Positions 44,744 through 54,508 of a stretch of DNA of 64,000 nucleotides are shown one piece after another. Source of the DNA: Alteromonas sp. CI.11.F.A3 (lineage in GTDB: Bacteria > Pseudomonadota > Gammaproteobacteria > Enterobacterales > Alteromonadaceae); the NCBI RefSeq assembly GCF_032925565.1, contig NZ_CP136708.1:3162001-3226000 (forward strand), read 5' to 3'. Made by a program: the position numbers and the translations under genes. The notes under the pieces were generated by a model that did no database searches, was not told where the DNA came from, and saw only the letters and a list, made by a program, of their open reading frames with translations. The stretch's first letter is position 1. Every line of letters starts with the position of its first letter.

Positions 44744-46369
44744 ATGAACCTACAGTTGGCTAGACAAACCCGCTTATTAATTGCGGAAGATCAGGCTTTG
44801 GCAAAAAGTCATATGAAATATGCTTTGGAGCAACTTGGCTTCCAACATATCGATTATGTGGATCGTGCTGCGTACGCCCTTACCTCACTGCGCACCCGGC
44901 AGTACGATGTCATTGTTTGCGCTTATGATTTAAGGCAAGAACAAGGGGGCTATAATTTATTCGAGCAGCTGAAAACCGAAAAGATTATTCCTCTTACTAC
45001 CGGCTTTATTTTTACCAGTGCCGATACTGCCATTGATGTTGTTCATGCAATAATCGAGTTGCAACCCGACGAATTCTTAGCAAAACCATTTTCCGTCAAC
45101 GAACTTGATAAACGACTGAGTAAAGTCGTCACCCGTAAAAAGGTGTTTCATGATGTCTATCGTTACATGGATGACCAGAATCCCGAGCAGGCACTTAAAG
45201 AATTAGAGTTTATTTTAGTTGAACCTAAGAACGCTGAACACTTCCCGTTAGCCCTTAAAACTAAGGGCGATTTATTATTGTTGAATAGACAGTTTGAAAA
45301 CGCGAAGCTTTTTTACCAATCAATCATTAACATTCAAAACTTTACGTGGGCAAAGCTTGGTCTGGTTCAATGCTACATTCACTTAGATGAATTTGATGAT
45401 GCAGAACGAGATCTTATTCAACTGGCACTACAACCTGAAAGTATGCTGAGCGCCTATGACTTATTGGCAGAGCTTCAAATTAAGTTAGAAGCCTATGATG
45501 AAGCACTGGAATGTGTAAATGTGGCTAGCGATATTTCACCTCGAAATGTGATGCGCCATATTACTGCGGTACAACTTGCTAGGTTAACCCACGATTATGA
45601 GGGGCAATTTAATAGCGCAAAAAAAGTGGTTCGTTTCGGCAAGAATTCGGTGCACGACACCCCTGAAATGTACTTATCTGTCGCAAGAGCAGGTATCGAC
45701 TTTGCGATGACAGCAGAAACCTCTCAAACAAACAAAATTATAAAACAATCTAACGAATATCTGCGCCAGCTAAAAAGCGCCTACCCAAAAGTTAATCTTG
45801 ACCATCAGCTTCAAGTTATTAGTGCCCGTATTCACTATCTAAAAGATGAAAATGATAAAGCAAAAGATCTGCTTGATGCCTTAGATATCGATAATCTTGA
45901 AGAACAGTCTGTCGAAACTTTATTAGACTCGGCAAAGGCCTTCCACGACTTGGGGTTAAGAGGAAGCGCGCTTAAATTACTCGATAAAGCGACATTAAGG
46001 CAAAAAGAGCTTGATGCGCCAAACAGCTTACTTAGCCGTTATATAAACCAAGAAGTTGTTGAGAAAACAGCAATATCAATTAGTCCTAAAAACCTTAATG
46101 ACGTCGCTGTGGTGCAGTATAAGCGTGGCGAACTGGCGAAATCTTACCAAACGTTCGAGCAAGCATTCAGGGTTATGCCTCACAACCCTGCCATTGCGTT
46201 AAACCTACTGCAAGCGTCAGCAATGCGACGCTCTCGTGAAGGAAAAGCGGAAGCCAGTATGAACTCGGTTATGAAGAAGTGCCGCTTTACGCTGGAAAGT
46301 GCTTCTTTATCTGAAGAGCAAAGCCAGCGCTATGAAACGGTTAAGGGGCTGTTAGATCAGGTGGTGTAA
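44744..46369 (+). CDS. Receiver-like domain plus TPR protein lacking the phospho-Asp
   Basis: The 541-residue protein has an N-terminal CheY-like receiver (about residues 8-130: LLIAEDQALAK, FTSADT, AKPFSV). A long helical region with tetratricopeptide repeats follows (about 140-520: FPLALKTKGDLLLLNRQFENAKLFYQ, AYDLLAELQIKLEAYDEALE). Where receivers of this VieB/DUF-type family carry the Asp in C-D-Y-N-L, this protein reads C-A60-Y-D-L, so the usual acceptor is Ala. The Asp of the acidic pair and the conserved Lys remain. It has no DNA-binding output. Gene order gives no partner; it is probably a protein-interaction hub. Confidence 0.85.
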   Translation: MNLQLARQTRLLIAEDQALAKSHMKYALEQLGFQHIDYVDRAAYALTSLRTRQYDVIVCAYDLRQEQGGYNLFEQLKTEKIIPLTTGFIFTSADTAIDVVHAIIELQPDEFLAKPFSVNELDKRLSKVVTRKKVFHDVYRYMDDQNPEQALKELEFILVEPKNAEHFPLALKTKGDLLLLNRQFENAKLFYQSIINIQNFTWAKLGLVQCYIHLDEFDDAERDLIQLALQPESMLSAYDLLAELQIKLEAYDEALECVNVASDISPRNVMRHITAVQLARLTHDYEGQFNSAKKVVRFGKNSVHDTPEMYLSVARAGIDFAMTAETSQTNKIIKQSNEYLRQLKSAYPKVNLDHQLQVISARIHYLKDENDKAKDLLDALDIDNLEEQSVETLLDSAKAFHDLGLRGSALKLLDKATLRQKELDAPNSLLSRYINQEVVEKTAISISPKNLNDVAVVQYKRGELAKSYQTFEQAFRVMPHNPAIALNLLQASAMRRSREGKAEASMNSVMKKCRFTLESASLSEEQSQRYETVKGLLDQVV

Positions 46370-46884
46370 ACCACTACCTTTTCTTGGTAAAGGTTGTCTT
46401 TATATTCAATTTCATGGCTATAGGACATACCTATTTTTTCCATCACTTTAATGGAATTTAAATTTTCCGGTTTTGCCATAGCACAAAATTTGTCGATGCC
46501 AATTTGATACAAAGCGTCTTTCACTTGCATCGCTGCCTCTGTGGCATATCCCTTCCCCCAGCTGGCTTGTTTAAAACGCCAACCAAGTTCAATATTATCA
46601 ATCTCAGGATCTTTAGTGAAAAAGCCAAAAGGGCGAACTAAAATCCAGCCGATATCCTCTTCACTTTCTTTTTCTTGTACTCGCCATAAGCCCCAACCTA
46701 ATGCTGGGTTTGAATACGCTTGAAAGCGTGGTACGAAGGTGTTCGTAATATCTTCACGTGATGTTTTTTGACCATCACTGATAAATCGCATTACCTCTTC
46801 GTCTTGATCAAGCTCCCAAAGGAACTCTAGATCAGAGTCGGTGATATAATGGAAAGACAGGCGCGCGCTATCTTCAATAAACAT
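46357..46884 (-). CDS. GNAT acetyltransferase, RimJ/RimL type
   Basis: The 175-residue protein has LSFHYITDSDLEFLWELDQDEEVMRF at the start, the IELGWRFKQASWGKGYATEA acetyl-CoA loop (Gln/Gly-x-Gly), and KVMEKIGMSYSHEIEY. The group N-acetylates proteins, amino acids or antibiotics; the substrate here is unknown. Its stop overlaps the stop of the receiver/TPR gene by 13 bases in a convergent arrangement. Confidence 0.88.
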   Translation of the reverse strand: MFIEDSARLSFHYITDSDLEFLWELDQDEEVMRFISDGQKTSREDITNTFVPRFQAYSNPALGWGLWRVQEKESEEDIGWILVRPFGFFTKDPEIDNIELGWRFKQASWGKGYATEAAMQVKDALYQIGIDKFCAMAKPENLNSIKVMEKIGMSYSHEIEYKDNLYQEKVVVYTT

Positions 46885-46964
46885 AGATTTCCCTTTCTAA
46901 TCGTTATTATTACGAGCAACTTTATACTGCTGCTTTCGTATTTTTTGGCGCAACGAACGTAAGT

Positions 46965-47933
46965 TTAGCCGCCTAACATAGCTAAGTGTTTCGTTGCCCC
47001 AGTATTACCTTCATGCAAAAAGTGCGTTGCATGCTTTTCACCTAAACACTCAACTAAGAACTGTTGTAGCCCTACTACATCTTGCTCGGCCAATAGGTGT
47101 CGCATATCAATACCGTGCTCACTAAATAGGCACAAATGTAATTTACCATTGGCGGCAACGCGAAGTCGATTACAACTTTTACAAAAATCTTTGCTGTACG
47201 GCATGATGAGGCCAATTTTACCCGCATAGTCAGGATGAAAAAATTCCTGCGCTGGTCCGGCGTCTTTGCGCCTAACCATGGGTTGCCATCCGGCATCAAT
47301 AAGTGTTTGCTTAAGCGGAGTGCCACCTTGGTGCTGCGCTTTAAAGAAATTAGTTGTATCGCCGGTTTCCATCAATTCAATAAACCGCAATGTGACTGGC
47401 ATGGTTTTAAGCCACTCAAGGAATCGATTTAACCTTGCATCAGAAAAATCGTTTAGCAGCACCGAATTCACTTTTACATCAAGTCCGGCTTCAACCGCAG
47501 CATCCAACCCGGCTAACACTTGCTTTAATTTATCTTGCCCAGTAATTGCTGCAAACTGCCTTGGATCTAGGCTATCTATACTGACATTCACTTGGTGTAA
47601 ACCTGCCTGCTTCCACGCAGCAGCATGTTCAGCCATACGACCACCATGGGTGGTCATGGCCACTCGCTTAATTCCAGGAGTATTTGCCGTTGTACTTAAA
47701 ATATCGAGGAAATCGCGTCGAAGTGTTGGCTCGCCGCCAGTAAGACGGACTTTGGATGTACCCAAACCTGAAAACGCGCTCAGCAGCGTGTTAATTTCGC
47801 CTAGGGAAAGAAAATGCTCACTAGAAGGACCTTGATAACCGTCAGGCAAACAATACTGACAGCGAAAATTACACGCCTCCGTTACCGATAAACGCAAATA
47901 ATGGAATTGTCGTCCAAAGCTATCTTCTAACAA
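46965..47933 (-). CDS. moaA: GTP 3',8-cyclase (molybdenum cofactor biosynthesis)
   Basis: This radical-SAM enzyme has the N-terminal cluster motif CNFRCQYC, VRLTGGEPTLRRD and VSIDSLDPRQF. The C-terminal cluster is FCKSCNRLRVAANGKLHLC. It ends in GG, as MoaA proteins do. It converts GTP to the cyclic pterin precursor. The start chosen is TTG 47931-47933 (322 residues), because AAGGGAG lies 5 bases before it. An upstream in-frame TTG at 47961-47963 adds 10 residues but lacks a ribosome-binding site. No other moa genes are near. Confidence 0.92.
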   Translation of the reverse strand: MLEDSFGRQFHYLRLSVTEACNFRCQYCLPDGYQGPSSEHFLSLGEINTLLSAFSGLGTSKVRLTGGEPTLRRDFLDILSTTANTPGIKRVAMTTHGGRMAEHAAAWKQAGLHQVNVSIDSLDPRQFAAITGQDKLKQVLAGLDAAVEAGLDVKVNSVLLNDFSDARLNRFLEWLKTMPVTLRFIELMETGDTTNFFKAQHQGGTPLKQTLIDAGWQPMVRRKDAGPAQEFFHPDYAGKIGLIMPYSKDFCKSCNRLRVAANGKLHLCLFSEHGIDMRHLLAEQDVVGLQQFLVECLGEKHATHFLHEGNTGATKHLAMLGG

Positions 47934-48233
47934 ATTTTCTCCCTTGAGGGGTACGTAAAACAAATAGTGTGATTAAATAGACTATGATGTCTTTGCGCCA
48001 GTTTACGCGGCCGCAAATAAGAATGAAATGCTCGATAACGCATAAATTAGAACGTTTTATCGTACCGTTACCCTATTTATCTTAAATAAATATAACGGTT
48101 CACCGTAGACGATTTAGTTTAAGATTCGTTAATCTACCACAATTCATCTTAGTAAAGGAGTTTTCACTCCTACCTTCCGCTAGCGTCATCGCGTTGCAAC
48201 GTCCCAACCATGCAGTGAGAACATAAGTACACC

Positions 48234-50027
48234 ATGCGAAAAAATCGATTTCCTTTAAACGAAAATGAGCCTATTAAATGGCAGGTGCTCAAACAGTTAT
48301 GGCCATACCTTCTAGAGTTTAAAGGTCGGGTGGCATTAGCGTTAATGTGCTTAGTTGCTGCGAAACTTGCCAGCATTGGCTTACCATATGTACTTAAATA
48401 CACGGTAGATAGTTTAAACGGTGATGTAGAAGCCTTAGCCATTGCCGTGCCTATCAGCTTAATTATTGCTTACGGTGCACTTAGGCTTACCAATGTTTTA
48501 CTTGGCGAAGTACGAGACACATTATTCGGACGTGTTACTGAGCGCGCCATGCGCAGGCTGGGTTTGAAGGTATTTAATCACCTCCACAATCTAGATTTAG
48601 GGTTTCATTTAAACCGGAGAACAGGCGGCTTATCTAGAGATATTGAACGTGGCACAAATGGCGTGAGTTTCTTAATGCGGTTTATGGTGTTCAATATTGT
48701 CCCTACCCTTTTAGAAATTGGCTTAGTCGTGATATTGCTATTGATTCAGTTTGGCTGGTCTTTTGCAATGATCATTGTGGTCAGTGTTATCTGCTATGTC
48801 ATGTTCTCGATGAAAGCCACCGATTGGCGCACCCGATTTGTACAACAAATGAATGAGGCCGACTCCACAACTAATTCACGAGCGGTAGACAGCTTACTTA
48901 ACTTTGAAACCGTAAAGTACTTCAATAACGAACGCTTCGAAGCAAACCGATACGACACAGACTTGGCTGGCTGGGAAAAAGCAAGGCGTAAAAATCGATT
49001 ATCCCTTTTCGCCTTAAACGGCGGCCAAGCCAGCATTATTGCGCTGGCGATGACAGCCATGATGGCGAATGCAGCTTATGGTGTAATGGAGGGCGAGATG
49101 ACCATTGGTGACTTCGTGCTAATTAACGCTTTCACTATGCAAATATTTATGCCGCTTAATTTCTTGGGTTTTGTGTATCGGGAAATTCGCGGCTCGCTAG
49201 CGAACATTCAAAACTTATTTTCCCTACTGGCCCAAAAGCCAGCAATTGAAGATAAACCCAATGCAGCTCATCTCTCAGTAGACCAGGCGAGTATACGTTT
49301 TAGTAACGTTCAATTTCACTATCAGCAAGCACGGCCTATTTTAAAAGGTATTAGCTTCGACGTGCCATCAGGCGCCAAGGTGGCCGTGGTCGGCGAAAGT
49401 GGTGCAGGTAAATCCACCATCATGAAGTTGCTGTTTCGTTTTTACGAACCCAGCGAGGGTGGTATTTATATAAATGGGCAGGATATTCGCGACCTTAGCC
49501 AACATAGTTTACGAAGCCATATTGGTATTGTTCCGCAAGATACGGTGTTATTTAATACATCCCTGGTTGAAAATATCCGTTACGGTAATCCTGATGCTAG
49601 CGATGATGAGGTTAATCATGCGATTAAACTTGCACATTTAACCCAGTTTGTTGAAAGCTTGCCGGATGGATTAGACACCACAGTAGGCGAACGTGGGCTG
49701 AAACTCTCAGGCGGCGAGAAACAACGCGTAGCCATCGCTCGTGCGTTATTAAAAGGTGCGCCTATTATGATATTTGATGAGGCAACGTCTTCATTAGACA
49801 GTCAATCAGAGCAAGCGATATTAGGCGCACTTCGTGATGCAGCAAAAGGCCACACGAGCTTGGTTATCGCCCATAGGCTATCTACTATTGTGGATGCCGA
49901 TACCATCTTAGTGTTAAGCAAGGGCATGATTGCCGAACATGGCACCCATGAAACGCTTTTAGCACAACAAGGTATTTATAATCGGCTGTGGGCGACTCAG
50001 CAACGAGATTCAAACAATGAAGCATGA
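48234..50027 (+). CDS. ABC exporter of the Atm1/HMT family
   Basis: The 597-residue half-transporter has six TM helices in residues 30-320. The ATPase domain has Walker A GESGAGKST, IGIVPQDTVLFNTSLVENIRYG, signature LSGGEKQRVAIARALL, Walker B MIFDEATSSLD and the H-loop IAHRLS. Bacterial Atm1-like exporters move glutathione-type or metal conjugates out of the cytoplasm. The assignment to this branch rests on the N-terminal TM region and the NTATNSRAVDSLLNFETVKYFNNE-like segment. The 270-base gap upstream holds a short AGGAGT-TTTC-ACTCCT hairpin at 48154-48169 and nothing else recognisable. Confidence 0.92.
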   Translation: MRKNRFPLNENEPIKWQVLKQLWPYLLEFKGRVALALMCLVAAKLASIGLPYVLKYTVDSLNGDVEALAIAVPISLIIAYGALRLTNVLLGEVRDTLFGRVTERAMRRLGLKVFNHLHNLDLGFHLNRRTGGLSRDIERGTNGVSFLMRFMVFNIVPTLLEIGLVVILLLIQFGWSFAMIIVVSVICYVMFSMKATDWRTRFVQQMNEADSTTNSRAVDSLLNFETVKYFNNERFEANRYDTDLAGWEKARRKNRLSLFALNGGQASIIALAMTAMMANAAYGVMEGEMTIGDFVLINAFTMQIFMPLNFLGFVYREIRGSLANIQNLFSLLAQKPAIEDKPNAAHLSVDQASIRFSNVQFHYQQARPILKGISFDVPSGAKVAVVGESGAGKSTIMKLLFRFYEPSEGGIYINGQDIRDLSQHSLRSHIGIVPQDTVLFNTSLVENIRYGNPDASDDEVNHAIKLAHLTQFVESLPDGLDTTVGERGLKLSGGEKQRVAIARALLKGAPIMIFDEATSSLDSQSEQAILGALRDAAKGHTSLVIAHRLSTIVDADTILVLSKGMIAEHGTHETLLAQQGIYNRLWATQQRDSNNEA

Positions 50028-50091
50028 AACCAAACCCATGCATTTGCAGGCTCGCGACAACGTACATGAAATTAAAGAATAGTTGAGTAAT

Positions 50092-50307
50092 ATGGATCCA
50101 GAAGCAATAAAAAGTGCAATCAACCAAACCATGCCATTTGGTAAGTATGCGGGGCGTCGGTTATTCCACCTGCCAGAGCCCTATTTAGTATGGTTTAACA
50201 CACAAGGTTTTCCCGAAGGAAAGCTGGGACAGCAACTCGCGCTCATGTACGAAATTAAACTTAACGGGCTCGAGTCAGTAGTAGAACCTCTACTGCATGA
50301 CGACTAG
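50092..50307 (+). CDS. DUF3820 family small protein
   Basis: The 71-residue product has TMPFGKYAGRRLFHLPEPYLVWFNTQGFPEGKLGQQLALMYEIKLNGL, the DUF3820 signature (MPFGKYKG...LPxxYLxW). The family is small, widespread and without known function. The ATG at 50092 is preferred over a TTG three codons upstream. It follows the exporter and is separated from the next gene by 2 bases. Confidence 0.9.
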   Translation: MDPEAIKSAINQTMPFGKYAGRRLFHLPEPYLVWFNTQGFPEGKLGQQLALMYEIKLNGLESVVEPLLHDD

Positions 50308-50309
50308 CT

Positions 50310-50633
50310 ATGTTCGCTCGCCCAAGAAAGCAAAAACGAGAGGCTATCGATCAGCGAATATTGCGCCTGCACACAGGCATTGCTAAAAAAGTCATTGCAC
50401 AACCTTCACTCATAACTAACGTTCAAGCAACGTTAGAGGCTCGTTATGAAAGTGGCATGATGCGTTACGGTAGCTATATGTTATGGCAAGGGATTGTAGA
50501 AACGCTTCATACTCCTGAGGTATTCACAGCACTGTTACTCGCCGAAGATGAACGCACCGCAAGCCTTAGACGGGAAACCATATTTACGGGTATTTTAACC
50601 GAAGCTGAGCGAGCAGAAGTTCTGGAAGAATAA
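50310..50633 (+). CDS. Small basic protein of unknown function
   Basis: The 107-residue product begins Lys/Arg-rich (FARPRKQKREAIDQRILRLH) and continues with helical, Glu/Ala-rich sequence (VQATLEARYESGMMRYGSYMLW). I recognise no family motif. It is tightly coupled to the DUF3820 gene (2-base gap) and followed by a strong terminator, which supports a real coding gene. Confidence 0.75.
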   Translation: MFARPRKQKREAIDQRILRLHTGIAKKVIAQPSLITNVQATLEARYESGMMRYGSYMLWQGIVETLHTPEVFTALLLAEDERTASLRRETIFTGILTEAERAEVLEE

Positions 50634-50652
50634 GTAAACATACGAAACATTA

Positions 50653-50687
50653 AAAAAGGGTAAATCGATAGTCGATTTACCCTTTTT
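50653..50687. terminator. Rho-independent terminator between convergent genes
   Basis: GGGTAAATCGA and TCGATTTACCC form an 11-bp stem flanked by A and T runs. It works in both directions between the small basic protein and the DAHP synthase gene. Confidence 0.92.
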
Positions 50688-50732
50688 AGTATGACGCCTT
50701 ACCACTAAAGCGATAAGGTTTTCTTTCAGAAA

Positions 50733-52076
50733 CTAGGCGTTACGTAAATGGTCAGCCACTAAGAACGCCATCTCAAGTACTTGGTCTGCGTTTAAACGCG
50801 GATCGCACTGGGTTTTATACGCCTGTGCTAAGTCTTCATCACTAATTTCATACGCACCACCCGTACACTCAGTCACGTGTTGGCCTGTCATTTCAAGGTG
50901 AATACCACCTGCATGAGTGCCTTCATCGTTGTGAGCTTGGAAGAACTGCTTAATTTCACGCAAAATAGCATCAAAATTACGAGTTTTATAACCACTAGAT
51001 GCTGAGAAGGTGTTGCCGTGCATGGGGTCAGAACTCCATACCACGTGTCTGCCTTCTGCTTTAACGCGGCGTAATAAACGAGGCAAATTGTCAGCCAAGT
51101 TATCAGCACCCATACGGGTAATAAGGGTTAATCTACCAGGGTCGTTATTTGGATTAAGGGCATCAATCAAACGAATAAGTTCGTCTTCTTCCATGCTAGG
51201 CCCAACTTTCACACCAATAGGGTTATGAATGCCTCGGAAGAACTCAATATGAGCATGGTCAAGCTGACGGGTACGCTCACCAATCCAAATCATGTGCGCA
51301 GAGCAATCGTAAGGCTTACCCGTTAGCGTATCAATTCGAGTTAGGGCTTGCTCGTAGTTCAACAACAATGCTTCGTGCGACGTAAACAACGATGTTTCAT
51401 GCAATGTAGGGCTAGATTGGGAATTAATACCAATCACGTCCATGAACGACAAGGTATCTTGAATACGCACAGCCATATCGTGGTAGCGTTCTTTAAGCGG
51501 GTTGTTTTCAACAAACGCCATATTCCAACGGTTTACTTCGTGAAGGTCGGCCAAGCCACCTTGAGAAAAAGCGCGAAGTAAATTAAGGGTAGAAGCACTA
51601 CGATGATACGCTTCAATCAAACGGTTTGGATCCGGGCGGCGAGCCGCTTCGTTAAACTCAAAACTATTGATAATATCGCCGCGGTAGCTTGGTAGTGTAA
51701 CGCCATTACGGGTTTCAAAGTTCGATGAACGAGGCTTAGCATACTGGCCAGCCATGCGAGCCACTTTGGTTACTGGGCATCGACCTGCAAAGGTTAAAAC
51801 AATAGCCATCTGAAGCAATACTTTAAAGGTATCGCGAATTTTTGGCGCATTAAATTCATCAAACGATTCGGCGCAGTCACCGCCTTGAAGCAAGAAGCCT
51901 TTTCCTAAACTAACCTCACCAAGTTGACGGCGAAGATCGCGGGCTTCAGCGGCAAAAACCAGCGGTGGATATGTACTTAGCGTGTGCTCTACTTGTTTAA
52001 GTTGTGCCGCATCATCGTACTCTGGTTGTTGAAGGATAGGTTTTTGCCTCCAACTGTCTACTTGCCAATTACTCAA
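50733..52076 (-). CDS. 3-deoxy-7-phosphoheptulonate synthase, class II (plant-like)
   Basis: The 447-residue enzyme has [82 protein letters not shown] and [11 protein letters not shown], all class II DAHP synthase marks. It condenses erythrose-4-phosphate and phosphoenolpyruvate, the first step to chorismate and hence to the trp operon here. It starts at TTG (52074-52076) with AGGAG 8 bases upstream. Confidence 0.95.
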   Translation of the reverse strand: MSNWQVDSWRQKPILQQPEYDDAAQLKQVEHTLSTYPPLVFAAEARDLRRQLGEVSLGKGFLLQGGDCAESFDEFNAPKIRDTFKVLLQMAIVLTFAGRCPVTKVARMAGQYAKPRSSNFETRNGVTLPSYRGDIINSFEFNEAARRPDPNRLIEAYHRSASTLNLLRAFSQGGLADLHEVNRWNMAFVENNPLKERYHDMAVRIQDTLSFMDVIGINSQSSPTLHETSLFTSHEALLLNYEQALTRIDTLTGKPYDCSAHMIWIGERTRQLDHAHIEFFRGIHNPIGVKVGPSMEEDELIRLIDALNPNNDPGRLTLITRMGADNLADNLPRLLRRVKAEGRHVVWSSDPMHGNTFSASSGYKTRNFDAILREIKQFFQAHNDEGTHAGGIHLEMTGQHVTECTGGAYEISDEDLAQAYKTQCDPRLNADQVLEMAFLVADHLRNA

Positions 52077-52174
52077 GGGGTTCTCCTGATTTAAATGTTT
52101 TTACGTTTAGGCAAACGTTAATCTCGTTGTGTAAGCCTTATCTGCATGCGCGCTACGATTTATTGCGCGCTACT

Positions 52175-52948
52175 TTACCACATTTGATCTAATACAATAG
52201 GTGCGCAAACTTGAATATCTAGAAAGTCGTCGCGCTTATTTACTGCAAAATGACAATCGAAGGTCTGTTCTAGGTTTTTGACCGACAATACCGACTCAGG
52301 CAAACCGAAACTTACGCTAGTGCCCAATTTCATTAGCAGTACTTTATAACTATAGTTTGCGCTTAATGAAATGTCATGACTGCTTAGCACTAAGGTATTC
52401 CCTTTATTGCATAAGGTTTGAAACAGCGCCATTAACGCGTATTGATGTCGAATATCTACCCCTTGCAAGGGTTCATCTAACAATAAAAGCGCTTCGCCTC
52501 GTTTAATAGCAGGCCAAACTTGCAGCAATGCACGGCAAATTTCAACGCGCTGACGCTCTCCACCTGAAAGTCTGTTTAAAGGCGTTTGCAAAAAGCCCGT
52601 TACTTCCAATGTGGCTTCTAACAAGCTGGGAAGTTCGAACGTAGGTTCACTTGAAAAAAACGAAAGATATTCTTTTACCGATACCGCAAATACGGCCTCA
52701 CTTTGCTGTGCTAACAAAGTCCTAAATGTTGCTAATGCACTTAAAGGCCATTGTTGAAGAGACTGTTCTAACAGCGAAGCTTCTCCCCGTTCTGTTTCCA
52801 ACAACCCAGCCATTATCGACAACAGCGTAGACTTTCCAGCGCCGTTAGGGCCAAGAATATGAACGCAATCGCCTTTATTGATATCAAGGCTGATATTGGC
52901 TAAACGCTTATTCACACTAATATCGCGCAAAGAAATAACCAGACTCAT
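52175..52948 (-). CDS. ABC transporter ATP-binding protein, BtuD/FecE type
   Basis: The 257-residue ATPase has Walker A GPNGAGKST, signature LSGGERQRVEICRALLQ, Walker B LLLLDEPLQGVD and the H-loop LSSHD. It is of the corrinoid/siderophore/haem importer type (type II ABC importer). The ATG at 52948 is chosen because it overlaps the permease stop (ATGA); an upstream TTG in frame lies inside the permease gene. No periplasmic binding protein gene is in the window. The substrate is vitamin B12 or another chelate by family only. Confidence 0.9.
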   Translation of the reverse strand: MSLVISLRDISVNKRLANISLDINKGDCVHILGPNGAGKSTLLSIMAGLLETERGEASLLEQSLQQWPLSALATFRTLLAQQSEAVFAVSVKEYLSFFSSEPTFELPSLLEATLEVTGFLQTPLNRLSGGERQRVEICRALLQVWPAIKRGEALLLLDEPLQGVDIRHQYALMALFQTLCNKGNTLVLSSHDISLSANYSYKVLLMKLGTSVSFGLPESVLSVKNLEQTFDCHFAVNKRDDFLDIQVCAPIVLDQMW

Positions 52949-53943
52949 CGAAGCTGGCCTTTTAATAGTGCCCAAATGAGCAAAGGGCCGCCTAAGGTGG
53001 CAGTGATCATAGACACAGGTAGGGTAATCGCACGGGTTAGTTCAGACATCAGCACCACAATAAGCAATAAACTGGCGCCACATAGCGCGCTTGCTGGTAA
53101 CAGCAACTTATTATCATGTCCCAGAATAAGCCGAAGAATATGAGGCACTAACAGCCCGACAAAAGCAATCGCTCCCGCAATAGATACTGCCGCTCCTACC
53201 CCCACGGCGGTAGCAATAAGGCTACGCTCGGTAAGTTGTTGCACATGCACACCACTGCTTAACGCAGCTAAATCACCGGCATACAACCTATTAAACTTGG
53301 CAGATTGGCGCATTTGATACCACAAACTACCAATAATAAGTGGGCCGCTTACCCACAAAATAGGCCAAGTGGTTTGATACACGCTTCCCATCAGCCAAAA
53401 CGTTAAATTACGTAGTGATTGGGCATCACTAAACATGTACAACCAAGCAATAACAGCCCCGCTCAAAGTAGAAATAGCGATACCCGATAGAATGACAGCA
53501 ACTGCTGAGCCCAGCAGTTTTCGAGCAAGGCGATAAATAACAAACGTTGTTATTAACGCACCAATGAAGCAGCCCAAAGGAAGTATGTAATGAAGATAAG
53601 GCTGTGCCCACAAGGGTGTAAGCAATAACAGGGTTGCAGCCACTAAACTGGCGCCGCTGGTGATACCTATAATACCTGGGTCAGCCAACGGATTGCGCAG
53701 TACTATTTGAAGCGTGGCGCCACTTACGGCCAATACACTACCTACTAAAATGGCGGTAATTATCAGCGGAATTTGAAGTTGTAATGTGATGTGTTGTTTT
53801 AATGCAGTGGGTGAATCGGTTAGCCATACTGTGGCTAAGACGCCAACGATGAGCAGAAAGGTAATACTGCAAAGTAGGAAGATGGCTGCGCTTCCTTTTC
53901 CCGCACCGTCCTTGACCGCCGCGCCCCTTAAAACCGTGTGCAT
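52945..53943 (-). CDS. FecCD/BtuC-family ABC permease
   Basis: This 332-residue permease has about nine or ten TM helices and family segments SGATLQIVLRNPLADPGIIGITSGASL, AIAFVGLLVPHILRLILGHD and LPVSMITATLGGPLLIWALLK. It pairs with the ATPase encoded downstream (4-base overlap). It starts 3 bases after the phosphatase gene ends, so the phosphatase, permease and ATPase are likely one operon. Confidence 0.92.
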   Translation of the reverse strand: MHTVLRGAAVKDGAGKGSAAIFLLCSITFLLIVGVLATVWLTDSPTALKQHITLQLQIPLIITAILVGSVLAVSGATLQIVLRNPLADPGIIGITSGASLVAATLLLLTPLWAQPYLHYILPLGCFIGALITTFVIYRLARKLLGSAVAVILSGIAISTLSGAVIAWLYMFSDAQSLRNLTFWLMGSVYQTTWPILWVSGPLIIGSLWYQMRQSAKFNRLYAGDLAALSSGVHVQQLTERSLIATAVGVGAAVSIAGAIAFVGLLVPHILRLILGHDNKLLLPASALCGASLLLIVVLMSELTRAITLPVSMITATLGGPLLIWALLKGQLR

Positions 53944-53946
53944 AGC

Positions 53947-54414
53947 TTAGCTCTGTTGAATATGTGCAATCAGCCCGTCAGAGGCCTCTTCTATTAAGTC
54001 TAACACTAATTCAAAACCCCGTTTTCCGCCATAATATGGGTCTGGCACTTCTTTATCTTCACTGTCAGCGAAGTCTAGAAATAAGTGGATTTTTCCGTGG
54101 TGTTCCGGCGCAGACATTTCACGTAGATTGTCTAAATTACTGTTATCCATCGCCAGAATATAGTCGTACTTTTCGAAGTCTTTGTCATCTACTCGTCGGC
54201 ACTTTAAGCCTTTAAAGCTATAACCTCGCTCTACACCAACCGCTTGCGAGCGTTTATCTGGCTGTTTACCAATGTGATACCCATGGGTTCCGGCAGAGTC
54301 TATGATTAGTTTTAACCCTGCGTCAGCCGCTTTGCGAATAAACACAGCTTCGGCCGTAGGTGAACGGCAAATGTTACCCAAACAAACGAATAACACCGAT
54401 GTGTTCTGACCCAT
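53947..54414 (-). CDS. Low-molecular-weight protein-tyrosine phosphatase
   Basis: The 155-residue protein has the P-loop VCLGNICRSP with nucleophile Cys11 and Arg17, and the general-acid Asp in EVPDPYYGG. These are LMW-PTP features. It dephosphorylates tyrosine phosphate or similar esters in the cytoplasm. No BY-kinase or polysaccharide genes are nearby; it heads the btuCD-like operon. Confidence 0.94.
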   Translation of the reverse strand: MGQNTSVLFVCLGNICRSPTAEAVFIRKAADAGLKLIIDSAGTHGYHIGKQPDKRSQAVGVERGYSFKGLKCRRVDDKDFEKYDYILAMDNSNLDNLREMSAPEHHGKIHLFLDFADSEDKEVPDPYYGGKRGFELVLDLIEEASDGLIAHIQQS

Positions 54415-54508
54415 ATAAAAATTCCTTTAAAACCAATAACGGCACTAAGCTAAACTTTATGTTAACTTTCACGTAAATAACGCCGTTTAAAAAAATTGTG
54501 GAGCAGTA

